From the NCBI GenBank assembly GCA_041660405.1, contig JBAZWL010000007.1, positions 62,001 through 126,000 on the forward strand: a DNA stretch of 64,000 nt, read 5' to 3'. Position 1 is the stretch's first letter; every line of letters starts with the position of its first letter. This DNA is from Taibaiella sp041660405 (lineage in GTDB: Bacteria; Bacteroidota; Bacteroidia; Chitinophagales; Chitinophagaceae). Both the position numbers and the translations under genes were made by a program. Positions 46,239 to 54,332 of the stretch are shown piece after piece. A model generated the notes under the pieces. It worked only from the letters and a program-made list of their open reading frames with translations. It was not told where the DNA came from and did not search any database.

Positions 46239-47078
46239 TTAATTGTTTAGGGCCTTAATAAATGTGATAATATCAATGCTCTCTTGGTCTAGGGGTTGTA
46301 CCTTATCCGACGGCTTTCTCCTTTTTTGATAAACCTCTATTCTTTTTATCCAGTCGCTAATGGAATTATTTAGCGATCGCCGATTGAAAGGATATTTATC
46401 GCTAACTGAAGTAATATTTTGGATGATCGTTTCAATAAACTTTTTTCTTTCCTCACCATAAAAGTCGTTAGTGTTATCCTTACATGTACTTATAAACCGA
46501 AATAAAGTAATCATTGGAAGATTTAAGTTAAATTGGTTCTGGTGTTTAAGCTTCCATTTTACTTTGCCAGGGACTTCCTCTTCTGTTTTATAACCATCAA
46601 ATATGCTAAGGAAATGGTCAATGGAATTAGCTTCCATAATTTCTTTGTCAATCAAATGCTGGTAGAGCTTAGCTAATTGATTTTTGTTAAGAGTTGTGGT
46701 AAACATTTTATGTACAATGGATTCCTCTTCTTCTGTTATTTCATCATTAGGATATATCAAATCGTCGCAGTAAGTTAAATAATCAATGTAAACCTTTGCA
46801 AATCGGATCACAGGATTAGGCGCGTCTTTGTAAAAAACGATTTCGCAATATGGGTCATCGTTTCCTTTGTCGTAATAATATCGCTGAACGTCTTGTGTGG
46901 CATCATAATCATCTATTTCTGAAATTTTTTCAGAAAGAATAGCGGAAAAATGATAATTATCCTCTGCGTATTTTGCGTGATAATTCTCAAGGTATTGCAT
47001 GATATCCCTTTCATCGTTTAATTCATACAAGCCTTCAATAATTTTGTGATAGTCGTTCGGTTTTAATATTTCTATCAT
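46239..47078 (-). CDS. Hypothetical protein next to the integrase
   Basis: This is a 279-residue soluble, acidic and tyrosine-rich protein with no recognisable domain. It starts 32 bases after the integrase stop codon on the same strand, so both are probably transcribed together, and it ends in a strong terminator. Proteins in this position next to Bacteroidota integrases are common but undescribed. Its function cannot be inferred. Confidence 0.65.
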   Translation of the reverse strand: MIEILKPNDYHKIIEGLYELNDERDIMQYLENYHAKYAEDNYHFSAILSEKISEIDDYDATQDVQRYYYDKGNDDPYCEIVFYKDAPNPVIRFAKVYIDYLTYCDDLIYPNDEITEEEESIVHKMFTTTLNKNQLAKLYQHLIDKEIMEANSIDHFLSIFDGYKTEEEVPGKVKWKLKHQNQFNLNLPMITLFRFISTCKDNTNDFYGEERKKFIETIIQNITSVSDKYPFNRRSLNNSISDWIKRIEVYQKRRKPSDKVQPLDQESIDIITFIKALNN

Positions 47079-47110
47079 TTCTTTTTAGGATTTTGGCAAA
47101 AATAATAAAC

Positions 47111-48280
47111 CTAAAACAACTGCGGAATTCTGTTAGCCGCTTCAACCTTTTTACTATCCATAACCTGCGCGTAGATTTGAGTGGTCTTAAGGTTCTTATG
47201 CCCGAGCATTTTACTCACCGTACTCATATCAGTATTTAAGGACAATTGCAAAGTCGCAAATGTATGGCGCCCACAATGGAATGTAATCTTCTTTTCAATT
47301 CCAGCTTCTTTCAGCCATTGGGATAACTTTTTATTAAACCAGCAATCATAAGCAAGCCCTTTGAATATTTTTTCATCACGTAGGGTAGGGTCGGTACTAT
47401 TTTTTTTAACCGTCTCAATATCTGCTCCAAGAAATTGTATTGCTTGATCACTTATAGGTAGGTTTTCAACCGATTTAGTTTTCTGCTGCGTGTACATAAT
47501 CAACCAACCAATGTTTTCTTCGTAATGCAATTCACCCCAGGTCATTTTCCGAATATCACAGTGACGCAGACCAGTAAGACAACTGAATAGAAACCCGCGT
47601 TTAAGCACCTCTATCTGACAAGGAACTGGCACGAGCTTCTGCAGTTCCTCAAATGTTAGGTACTCGCGTTTTGTACTGGCTTCCTTGATGCTTTTAACCC
47701 TTGTCGCCGGGTTTTCAGAAATGATCCGTTGCATGAAAGCTTCCTTCATTAAGGTCTTTACTTTATTGAAATAGGATAGGGCAGCATTATTCGATAATTG
47801 TCTTCCGGATTTAGTAATAGGTTCCCGAAGTAAGTATTGCTTAAAGTTCTCAAGGAAAACCTCATTCACCTCTTCAAACCTAATGTCCCTACCTTTTACA
47901 AAATTGTTGAAGTGCTTGAATACACTGTTCCAAACGGATAGTTGCTCCAGCGTTTCGCATTTCGCTTTAATTGTATCAGCAAAGAATTTGGTGAAGCTTG
48001 CTTTCCGCTTGAATGTTGGTTGCAGCCCGTATTGATTTGCCTGCCCTTCGAGTAAGCGTTTGGCACGAATTTGCTCAGCCATCATCATGACTTCCTTGTT
48101 GTGCTCTTTCTCAATAGGCTTAGTTGGCTTTTCATAAAGGAACAGGCGCAGGTGTTCGTATTGGCGCTTGACATCAGGCCCAAAATGGTACACCAGGTTT
48201 AACCATACTTTTCTTTTTACTCCTTTCGCTTTGCGGGCTTCCGATACTTGCCCTAATTTTTGTTGAAGATAGATCTGCAT
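47111..48280 (-). CDS. Tyrosine site-specific recombinase (integrase)
   Basis: This 389-residue integrase starts at the ATG giving MQIYLQQKLGQ. A TTG 12 codons upstream is an alternative. An arm-binding-like N-terminus and a SAM-like core-binding domain (about residues 90-195) precede the catalytic domain. Its residues are Arg239 (TGLRHCDI), Lys267 (QQKTKS), His335-x-x-Arg338 (FHCGRHTF), His361 (LGHKN) and the nucleophile Tyr370 (TTQIYAQ). All are present, so it should be active. A 13-bp copy of the mnmE 3'-end sequence lies 100 bases upstream of its start, as expected for an integrase beside its attachment site. Confidence 0.9.
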   Translation of the reverse strand: MQIYLQQKLGQVSEARKAKGVKRKVWLNLVYHFGPDVKRQYEHLRLFLYEKPTKPIEKEHNKEVMMMAEQIRAKRLLEGQANQYGLQPTFKRKASFTKFFADTIKAKCETLEQLSVWNSVFKHFNNFVKGRDIRFEEVNEVFLENFKQYLLREPITKSGRQLSNNAALSYFNKVKTLMKEAFMQRIISENPATRVKSIKEASTKREYLTFEELQKLVPVPCQIEVLKRGFLFSCLTGLRHCDIRKMTWGELHYEENIGWLIMYTQQKTKSVENLPISDQAIQFLGADIETVKKNSTDPTLRDEKIFKGLAYDCWFNKKLSQWLKEAGIEKKITFHCGRHTFATLQLSLNTDMSTVSKMLGHKNLKTTQIYAQVMDSKKVEAANRIPQLF

Positions 48281-48380
48281 GACGATGTTGCTATTTTGTA
48301 CGCTAAAGATCCTCAAGACTCTTCAGGCGAGCAACAGGTAGTACGGGATTACAGGAAGAAAACACCTCAATGATAGTAGG

Positions 48381-48393
48381 GTTACTTTCCAAT
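48381..48393 (-). other. Third copy of the attachment core, inverted, beside the integrase
   Basis: On the minus strand this reads ATTGGAAAGTAAC, the first 13 bases of the mnmE 3'-end repeat. The flanks differ from both left copies. Its orientation is opposite to the copies at 23295 and 23458. Confidence 0.55.
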
Positions 48394-48490
48394 TCCGAGC
48401 AGATGTGAGAAAAGGCTCAATGTCCAACTAACGGCAGAGTAAGCTCTATAGACCAATGGAATTGAGATAGCAGCCTATCGAAACGTGGTG

Positions 48491-48742
48491 TCAGCTTTTG
48501 AGAATTGATTCAAGGTATGATGAGATGGCTCGAAGCAGCCCAACAAATGTTGTCGTGTTCTTTATTTGGGCACCTTCCGGGACTAGCGCCCGGTAGTTGC
48601 GTTCTTCATCTGGCTCAAATGTGATCGGGATGCCCTCAACTTCTACAACAATTTTGTGTATGAAACCTTGGGGCACGATCAGGCTTTCAAAATTGTAGTC
48701 CTTGTTTTCATAGTTTATCGTAATCGTAAATGAATCATCCAT
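48491..48742 (-). CDS. Small hypothetical protein
   Basis: This 83-residue protein starts MDDSFTITINYENKDYNFES and reads as an alternating beta-rich fold, with a short C-terminal helix (LLRAISSYLESILKS). I recognise no family. Composition and codon use look real. It lies upstream of the integrase and its attachment core on the same strand, at the edge of a long gene-free stretch, with no visible partner. Confidence 0.55.
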   Translation of the reverse strand: MDDSFTITINYENKDYNFESLIVPQGFIHKIVVEVEGIPITFEPDEERNYRALVPEGAQIKNTTTFVGLLRAISSYLESILKS

Positions 48743-50874
48743 TCCTGTGCTGTGGTTCTATTTTGGTAGAGATTGCAAGTTAAGCAGGAATAGTGATGGC
48801 AGAAATAGATAGGAGTGATTTATCATTCTGTTTTTTGAAAATATTTCCAGGGATTGATCCGATACATGGAAATGGTAGTTCCTGTGATTTCAAGGCGGTG
48901 TGTTTGGTGGAAATATCTTTTCAAGTGTATTTGCCTTGAGTGATAATTTTCTATCAATACCGGCAACTGAAATTAAAATCTAAATTTTTACCCAGTCCAA
49001 TCCCTTGTGAATAAAAATCAAAAAATTGAACAACGCCGTCCAGCGGCGTAATCCTTTCTTTATTTTCTTCTGTTGCTTTGAATTATAGGTTTTCCTTTAC
49101 TTATTCAAAGAAAATTTTGCTTTGGCGTTTCTTTGTTTTCAATCATAAGCAATCATCTTAGAATCCTAAACCAAGTTCATACAAGAAATAATGGCAATGC
49201 CTTGAAGCAGCATCTATTTCCATTTTTGAGTTCCGATCTGATTTCTTTGGTTGATCTTGTTTCAATGAATGGCCATTGCCGGCATTTTTAAGTGCTCTAT
49301 TCAAGAGTAAATGTTTTTTTTGTGTATTGGATATGGCTCTTTAATTTTATTGCATTACCGATGACAAGAAAAATAAAAAAGAAATTCTGTAAAAAAAGTT
49401 GAAGACCTATTCCGGCGTTTTATCATTTTATTTTTTACAAGGCATAAGGTTCTTTTGTTTTGATTTTCTCTTTGTTATTCAACCCATCAACAACCAAACT
49501 AAAAAAAGTACAAGCGAAATCTAAACCTTCCCTTGAATCAAAAATGATCATGCCGCACAGCGGCATCAATTTCTTTTTTTAATTTTCTATTTTTTTTCTT
49601 GTGTTGATCTGTTTGTATTCAATGATGTTCTTTGGCATTCTTTTGTCCTCTATTCAAGGGAAATCTATTTCTGGTGTATTGATAAGGCTTGAAGATATTA
49701 CTTCAATACCGAAGGCAAAAAAATGAATTGATATTTCCTGATTGATTTTGCAATGGTAAGTTTATTTTTACACGATGAAATTTCTTCGTTTAATTCTGGA
49801 CTGTTGATGAATTTTTCGTTATAGCTGTTCCATTAAGATTATCTTCAAATCAAGATGGTACTACTCCAAGCTTGTCCTTTGTTTGAATGGTACCGCGTAG
49901 CAGAATTAATAAATAAAAAAAAGATGGTACACGAAGTGTACCATGACCGTTCTTCTTAATTAATTTATTTTCCTTTTAATTCTTTATTCCTTTTTATTTA
50001 ATTCTTTTCTTTATTTCTTTTCATTTTTTAATTCTTCTTTATTAATTATTATATTCTAATCTAATTAAGAATTATTAATTAATTAAAAAAGGGAAAAAGA
50101 TTGAAACGGCCAACACTTTGTAAAAAATGATGAGGGGGAATTTTGGATTTGTAATCAAAGTGATATTGAATACAAAAGAATAAATTTTAAAAAAGCACCT
50201 GAAAAAATATTTTACAGAATGTACCCAAACAAGCAAATCATTAAATCTATCCGATTCATTTTCCTTTTGTAAAAAGTGTCCTAAAATTTACGGTCACCAA
50301 ATTTCTAGTGAAACAAAAAAAGGCCACGCACATTCCAAAATCAATTAAAAATAGAATGATGCAGCAAGGCTGCATGATGGTCTCTTTGAAAATAAATTGA
50401 TTGATTCATTCATTGATCTTGAATTGCAAGAGAAGGGAATTGAATTTAAAATGTGGTTAGCTTTTATTTTTCAATGGCCGGTTTTGATATAACCGGATTG
50501 GATAGTATAAATACATTCCCATTGAAAATAATCCTAAACCGACTACTTAAAAATCAGTTTAATAGAATGACCCATCCAAAATGTAGAGAAGACAATGAAG
50601 GCTACGCCCTGATGCAGCAGAGCTGCATGATTTGTTTTAATGAAAATTTATTGCTGAAGGATTGGTTGTTGTTTTTGAATATAGAATTGATAGTAGTTCA
50701 TTAGAGAAAATTCAATCCACACTTCATGATCTCAAATAGCGGTTGCCGGAATTTTACAATGCCCTGTTCCAGGTGAAAAATTAAAATGGTGTATTGAGTT
50801 TCTTTTGAAAAAGCATTCGGGATAGATGACTAAAAAAATGAAAACGATTTTGAGGGAAGCAATTGATCAGAAAA
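48743..50874. other. AT-rich gene-free region with repeated short hairpins
   Basis: About 2.1 kb without a convincing gene. It is very AT-rich, with TTCTTTATTT-type runs at 49960-50090. Short GC-stem hairpins stand out: 49033-49049 (ACGCCG/CGGCGT), 49550-49566 (ATGCCG/CGGCAT), 49924-49944 (ATGGTACAC/GTGTACCAT), 50359-50375 and 50612-50628 (both ATGCAGC/GCTGCAT), and 50478-50496 (CCGGTT/AACCGG). Loops are 3-7 bases, and 3 bases in three cases. Text around 49299 and 49652 (CTCTATTCAAG...GTGTATTG) is also partly repeated, so the region may be made of degenerate repeat units. Confidence 0.6.
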
Positions 50875-51414
50875 TCAGCCCGGATTCATTTTGAGAAATA
50901 TAAAGACCTGCTCTTTATTGATTAAAATCCTCCTGCCAATCCTGCAATGGGGCAGCTGCCCCTTCCATACCTGATTCATGATAGTTCTTTCATGGACACC
51001 CAATATTGCTGCAAACTCTTTGATGCTGTAAAATTCCTTAGCAATATTCGTTACGGGTTGCAAAACGGGCGGTGTAGCGTCATAGGCTTTAGCCAATGGC
51101 CTATTTATTTCAGCAATATTTTTTGCAATGGCAGTACTAATTTTCTCTTGCCTGTTCTTCTTTTTCCTATTTCTATTAAAGCATTTTTCCGAACAGAAGT
51201 TTGCAAGAGTGGTTTTGCTGGTAAAGGGTTTATTGCATTCAATACAGCTATTGTGGTACAACAGGTCAGGGCTGCCAGTCATTGTCTCCCTTTTCTTGCG
51301 TCTTATTTCTGCTTTAGTACATTTCTTAGAACAGTACTTGGTAACTGTAGTTTTAGCAATGAAAATGCTACCACAGGTGATGCATTTGGTCGGTATGCGC
51401 ATATTGGAACTCAT
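50875..51414 (-). CDS. Two-zinc-finger and helix-turn-helix DNA-binding protein
   Basis: This 179-residue protein has two similar N-terminal cysteine modules (CITCGSIFIAKTTVTKYC and CIECNKPFTSKTTLANFC, each followed by a further Cys). They look like tandem treble-clef or zinc-ribbon units. A linker leads to a C-terminal HTH_17 excisionase-like domain (YSIKEFAAILGVHERTI...RIGRRILINKEQVFIFL). Cys-rich plus HTH architecture suggests a DNA-binding regulator of the mobile element. It stands apart from the integrase end, with the hairpin region between them. Confidence 0.75.
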   Translation of the reverse strand: MSSNMRIPTKCITCGSIFIAKTTVTKYCSKKCTKAEIRRKKRETMTGSPDLLYHNSCIECNKPFTSKTTLANFCSEKCFNRNRKKKNRQEKISTAIAKNIAEINRPLAKAYDATPPVLQPVTNIAKEFYSIKEFAAILGVHERTIMNQVWKGQLPHCRIGRRILINKEQVFIFLKMNPG

Positions 51415-51509
51415 GGCCTAAAGTTCCTGCGAAAGGACCAGGATTGCAGCGAGCCTGCAAGATGGCAAACGACGTTCATTATTATTAGGATATATCTTCA
51501 GATGGTACA

Positions 51510-51977
51510 TTAGATAATTTCGGCCTCTCCAATTACCCTTGCTGCTTCATGAATCCACCATATGCGTCCTTTGTCTAAATATTTCTCTATTGGTTGATTT
51601 ATTAAAAAGCGAACGGTAACTATTCTTTCCTCCCCTGGTTCAATATTGGGACCTTCAAATACAATGTCCCCTACATAGGTTTGTAAGAGCTTTCCGTCAG
51701 CAAAGTATTCAAAAACGTGATTAGGCCTATAGCCACTGATAATGCTTGTCTGGCGGCCACCTGCCAAGGTTGTTCTTAGTTTTAATTTAGCAGTTACCGG
51801 TATGAGCCCCTGTGGATGATCATAGACCAGGTCCCTGATGCTGGTCAAGGTATATTTGTCATAGGCCATAACATCGAATACTTTGGACTGTCCCGTTTTT
51901 AACCACCTCTTGTAGATCAAGCTACCGTTCATGTATACATAAAGCTCATCATTTTCTATTTTCTTAAATATAGCCAT
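51510..51977 (-). CDS. EF-Tu domain-III-like small protein
   Basis: I start this 155-residue protein at the ATG giving MAIFKKIENDE. The longer frame overlaps the XRE gene and adds an unlikely basic stretch. The C-terminal 100 residues follow the pattern of the third domain of elongation factor Tu: GGRQTSIISGYRPNHVF, then GDIVFEGPNIEPGEERIVTV, then GRIWWIHEAARVIGEAEII. In EF-Tu the matching elements are GGR-T-GYRP and the GGRTVGAG strand. No GTPase domain is present. The N-terminal 50 residues are of unknown fold. Its role is unknown, possibly binding tRNA or a translation factor. It sits 22 bases after the XRE regulator gene. Confidence 0.65.
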   Translation of the reverse strand: MAIFKKIENDELYVYMNGSLIYKRWLKTGQSKVFDVMAYDKYTLTSIRDLVYDHPQGLIPVTAKLKLRTTLAGGRQTSIISGYRPNHVFEYFADGKLLQTYVGDIVFEGPNIEPGEERIVTVRFLINQPIEKYLDKGRIWWIHEAARVIGEAEII

Positions 51978-51999
51978 AAACGTGAGAATAAATGAAGGC

Positions 52000-52245
52000 C
52001 TAAGATTCGATGGATGTAAAGTCAAAGTCCAATAGCTTCTTAGGACTGACCTCAAGAGCAATCGCCAGCGCATACAAGGTGGAAATAGTTGTATTGACCT
52101 TGCCTGTTTCAATTCGGTAGATCTGCATGACCTCTATATCAGAATAGGCGGCAAGTGTTTCGCGGGATAATTTACGGGCGGTGCGAAGCTTTTTGACATG
52201 GTTGCCAAATGCTAAGATGTAGTCTGTATTTCTGGATCTGCCCAC
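52000..52245 (-). CDS. XRE-family HTH transcriptional regulator
   Basis: This 81-residue regulator has a GTG start; no ATG precedes the HTH. It is a single Cro/C1-type helix-turn-helix (FGNHVKKLRTARKLSRETLAAYSDIEV...RIETGKVNTTISTLYALAIAL). It is followed closely by the EF-Tu domain-III-like gene, so both are likely co-transcribed. A perfect TATGTTA-CCA-TAACATA operator candidate lies 26 bases upstream, between this gene and the divergent zinc-ribbon gene. That suggests self-control and control of its neighbour. Confidence 0.85.
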   Translation of the reverse strand: MGRSRNTDYILAFGNHVKKLRTARKLSRETLAAYSDIEVMQIYRIETGKVNTTISTLYALAIALEVSPKKLLDFDFTSIES

Positions 52246-52270
52246 ACCTGCAAGATGGAAATATAACTTT

Positions 52271-52287
52271 TATGTTACCATAACATA
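52271..52287. promoter_or_regulatory. Candidate operator of the XRE regulator
   Basis: TATGTTA and TAACATA are exact reverse complements with a CCA spacer. The site lies in the divergent intergenic region upstream of both the XRE gene and the zinc-ribbon gene. Confidence 0.55.
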
Positions 52288-52311
52288 TATGATATGTCTC
52301 GTAAAAATTTT

Positions 52312-52319
52312 TATCTTTG
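52312..52319 (+). promoter_or_regulatory. -7 promoter box of the zinc-ribbon gene
   Basis: TATCTTTG matches TAnnTTTG, about 25 bases from the operator candidate, with the start codon 77 bases downstream. The -33 region overlaps the operator side. Confidence 0.45.
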
Positions 52320-52396
52320 GTACAGAATATGACTGTTGTAGCATACCTGTATTTGCAGGAAGTTTAGGTCATTATTTTTTATAAAAACAATCATTG

Positions 52397-52909
52397 ATGA
52401 ACACAAACACTGCTCAAACCTATTGTGGGGAATGCGGAACGGCAAACAATGCAGGCTTCAAATATTGCGTATCCTGCGGTCGCGAATTGAAGAAGCCAAT
52501 AGAAACCCCACTTTCCTCATCACAACAACATTTTGTATCAGAACAAGAACCTATTACAGAGGTCGTCTGCTCAAAATGCCATTCCAGTCAATTGTCGGCT
52601 AATCAGAAAGGCTATAATACAAGCGCTGCCGTTTTAGGTAGCCTTGCAAATGGAGGTAGTGGAATAGGTCTTGGCATGGCAGGTAGTGGTGACATATTGA
52701 TTACCTGCCTGAATTGCGGGCATAAGTTTAAGCCTGGGGATGGCACATTAAAAGTAATAGATGCAAAAGGTAACGCGAAGTTTGAGAAGCAGGTGTTTGT
52801 GGATAAAGCAGCGAATAAATGGAGGAATATCAGTTTAATAGGACTTGTAGTGCTTGTTCTTTTAATACTTTTTGTTTGGGGATGGATTAAGTCAATGCTT
52901 GGCCACTAG
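52397..52909 (+). CDS. Zinc-ribbon membrane protein
   Basis: This protein is about 170 residues. I use the ATG one codon after a TTG. The N-terminus is a zinc ribbon (YCGECG...YCVSCGREL). A second cysteine pair (CSKCHSS) and a third (CLNCGHKFKPGDG) frame a glycine-rich segment near residues 79-95. One membrane helix lies near the C-terminus (ISLIGLVVLVLLILFVWGW). Function is unknown. It is divergent from the XRE gene and followed by another small membrane protein, so it may form a two-gene unit. Confidence 0.75.
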   Translation: MNTNTAQTYCGECGTANNAGFKYCVSCGRELKKPIETPLSSSQQHFVSEQEPITEVVCSKCHSSQLSANQKGYNTSAAVLGSLANGGSGIGLGMAGSGDILITCLNCGHKFKPGDGTLKVIDAKGNAKFEKQVFVDKAANKWRNISLIGLVVLVLLILFVWGWIKSMLGH

Positions 52910-52962
52910 TAAAGCGAAAAACATTTTATCTCTATTAAGACTATAAAATAAGAACTGTAAAA

Positions 52963-53307
52963 ATGAAATCATCTTATAAGTTGCTTCGTATTATTACTTA
53001 TATACTACGCATAGTAGGTGCAATAACCTTCCTTCTTTCACTCTTTTACTTTTGTATAGTCTTATACCTATGGAAAGCGGAAGGACAGTATATCAGTAAC
53101 ACACAAGAAATTGGATTAACTGTTTATGCAATTATTATAGGCCTGGTACTTTTCCTTGTTGGCGCTGTTATTGCATTGCTTTGCGATATTGCTGATAATG
53201 CAAAAAGAATAGCGGAGAAGCAATGGACTTTCACAGCACTCCCATTTGACCAAAAGGGCGGTAGTGACATACAAGATCATTCCAAGTACATGCCGAAATC
53301 ATCTTAA
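52963..53307 (+). CDS. Small membrane protein
   Basis: This 114-residue protein has two membrane helices (about residues 10-33 and 48-72) and a short hydrophilic C-terminal tail ending SKYMPKSS. No family is recognised. It starts 53 bases after the zinc-ribbon membrane protein gene on the same strand, and the two could act together. No terminator is visible after it. Confidence 0.6.
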   Translation: MKSSYKLLRIITYILRIVGAITFLLSLFYFCIVLYLWKAEGQYISNTQEIGLTVYAIIIGLVLFLVGAVIALLCDIADNAKRIAEKQWTFTALPFDQKGGSDIQDHSKYMPKSS

Positions 53308-53478
53308 TATTCAACAAGGCGAAAACCAATACTAAGGAAGTTCGATAAAAATAAAAACGTAATAAAGGGACAAGCTTATTCGGGTAATGCTTTTTAAAGG
53401 GCAACTCAAAAATAAACTGTGGGTCATGATTCAAATCAGGGCCGATTTTTTATTGGAATGCATATTCAGAAATAAGGG

Positions 53479-53652
53479 ATGTACAGACCTAATGCTGCAA
53501 TAATCCGGCAGATACAGTTTCTTGAGGTAGGTATGGACCGGTACAAAGTTCTTGAACAAGTCCATGGACCACAGTATGTTGGAAACATCACAATACAACA
53601 TGATCTTCACTCAGCCAATTGTGCAGGAGGTTATGTTGTATTTTTTTGCTGA
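53479..53652 (+). CDS. Possible 57-residue small protein
   Basis: An ATG after AGGG opens a 57-codon frame to TGA. The product begins MYRPNAAIIRQIQFLEVGMD and ends CAGGYVVFFC. The composition is protein-like, but nothing else supports it. The rest of the 53308-53719 stretch shows no gene. It may be a fragment of a lost gene at the right side of the island. Confidence 0.25.
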   Translation: MYRPNAAIIRQIQFLEVGMDRYKVLEQVHGPQYVGNITIQHDLHSANCAGGYVVFFC

Positions 53653-53719
53653 CATTTTTGTGAGACGGTTTTTATCCTCCTTATCAATCAAAAACCACTG
53701 AGAAATAAAGTCAGGATTT

Positions 53720-53947
53720 CTAATGAGGAGGGCCCTCTGAATTAGTTATGTCAAGCTTGGATAGTATGTTTAATAGGTCGAACATTATATTGAAGTCGGT
53801 AAGAATTTCCTTAACGTTAGTAGGGTAATCGTTATGCAGGATTAGATAGTCCAGCAGGACAATGCGCATACTATTGCTAATGCGTAATGCCGTAGACTGT
53901 TCTAGTAGTTCAGTGATTGCTAATAACAGAGTGCTATGATTTTTCAT
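53720..53947 (-). CDS. Small hypothetical protein
   Basis: This 75-residue, helical, leucine-rich frame starts MKNHSTLLLAITELLEQSTA. No family or motif is recognised, and it has no neighbours on its strand. Composition is compatible with a soluble helical protein, but the call rests on the open frame alone. Confidence 0.35.
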   Translation of the reverse strand: MKNHSTLLLAITELLEQSTALRISNSMRIVLLDYLILHNDYPTNVKEILTDFNIMFDLLNILSKLDITNSEGPPH

Positions 53948-54332
53948 TCAATTCGGAATTTGAATGTAACAATCAGGATTTTGGCGGACATTGAACCGGA
54001 TGACATTAATTGCTTGTTGAAGCATACATTAACGTATAAGAAAAATACACCTTATGTATAGTCACATAAAATATCAAATGCATAGAAATAATAATTAAAA
54101 TAAAATTTTGTTATTTCACCTAAGTAAGTATTTTTGTTCACAATTTTTTAGGATTTGAATAAAAATTACCGCTTATAAACTTTTAACTACCGTTAGTGTA
54201 AATCATTTTGTTTTTTAACGTTGTTTTATATTTCTTCGTTGAACAAATTGTATAGCCAGAAAAATTAAGTGTTGCTACCATGACTTAGTTTCTATTGGCT
54301 ATACAAATGTGTCTTCTCCCTAATAACCAGAT
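53948..54332. other. Upstream region of the envelope operon
   Basis: Gene-free and AT-rich. TTGTATAGCCA (54248-54258) and TGGCTATACAA (54296-54306) are exact reverse complements 37 bases apart, just before the first gene of the operon. They could be a regulatory hairpin or operator. The change in character around here is a possible right edge of the island, but no repeat of the mnmE-end core was found here. Confidence 0.45.

Noticed and set aside
50453..50704. 83-codon frame in the hairpin-rich region
   Set aside because: It runs through two of the hairpins and has no recognisable domain; the hairpin signal explains the sequence better.
48743..50874. CRISPR array or retron in the hairpin-rich region
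   Set aside because: The hairpins are not regularly spaced, the repeats are not identical, and no Cas or reverse transcriptase gene is nearby.
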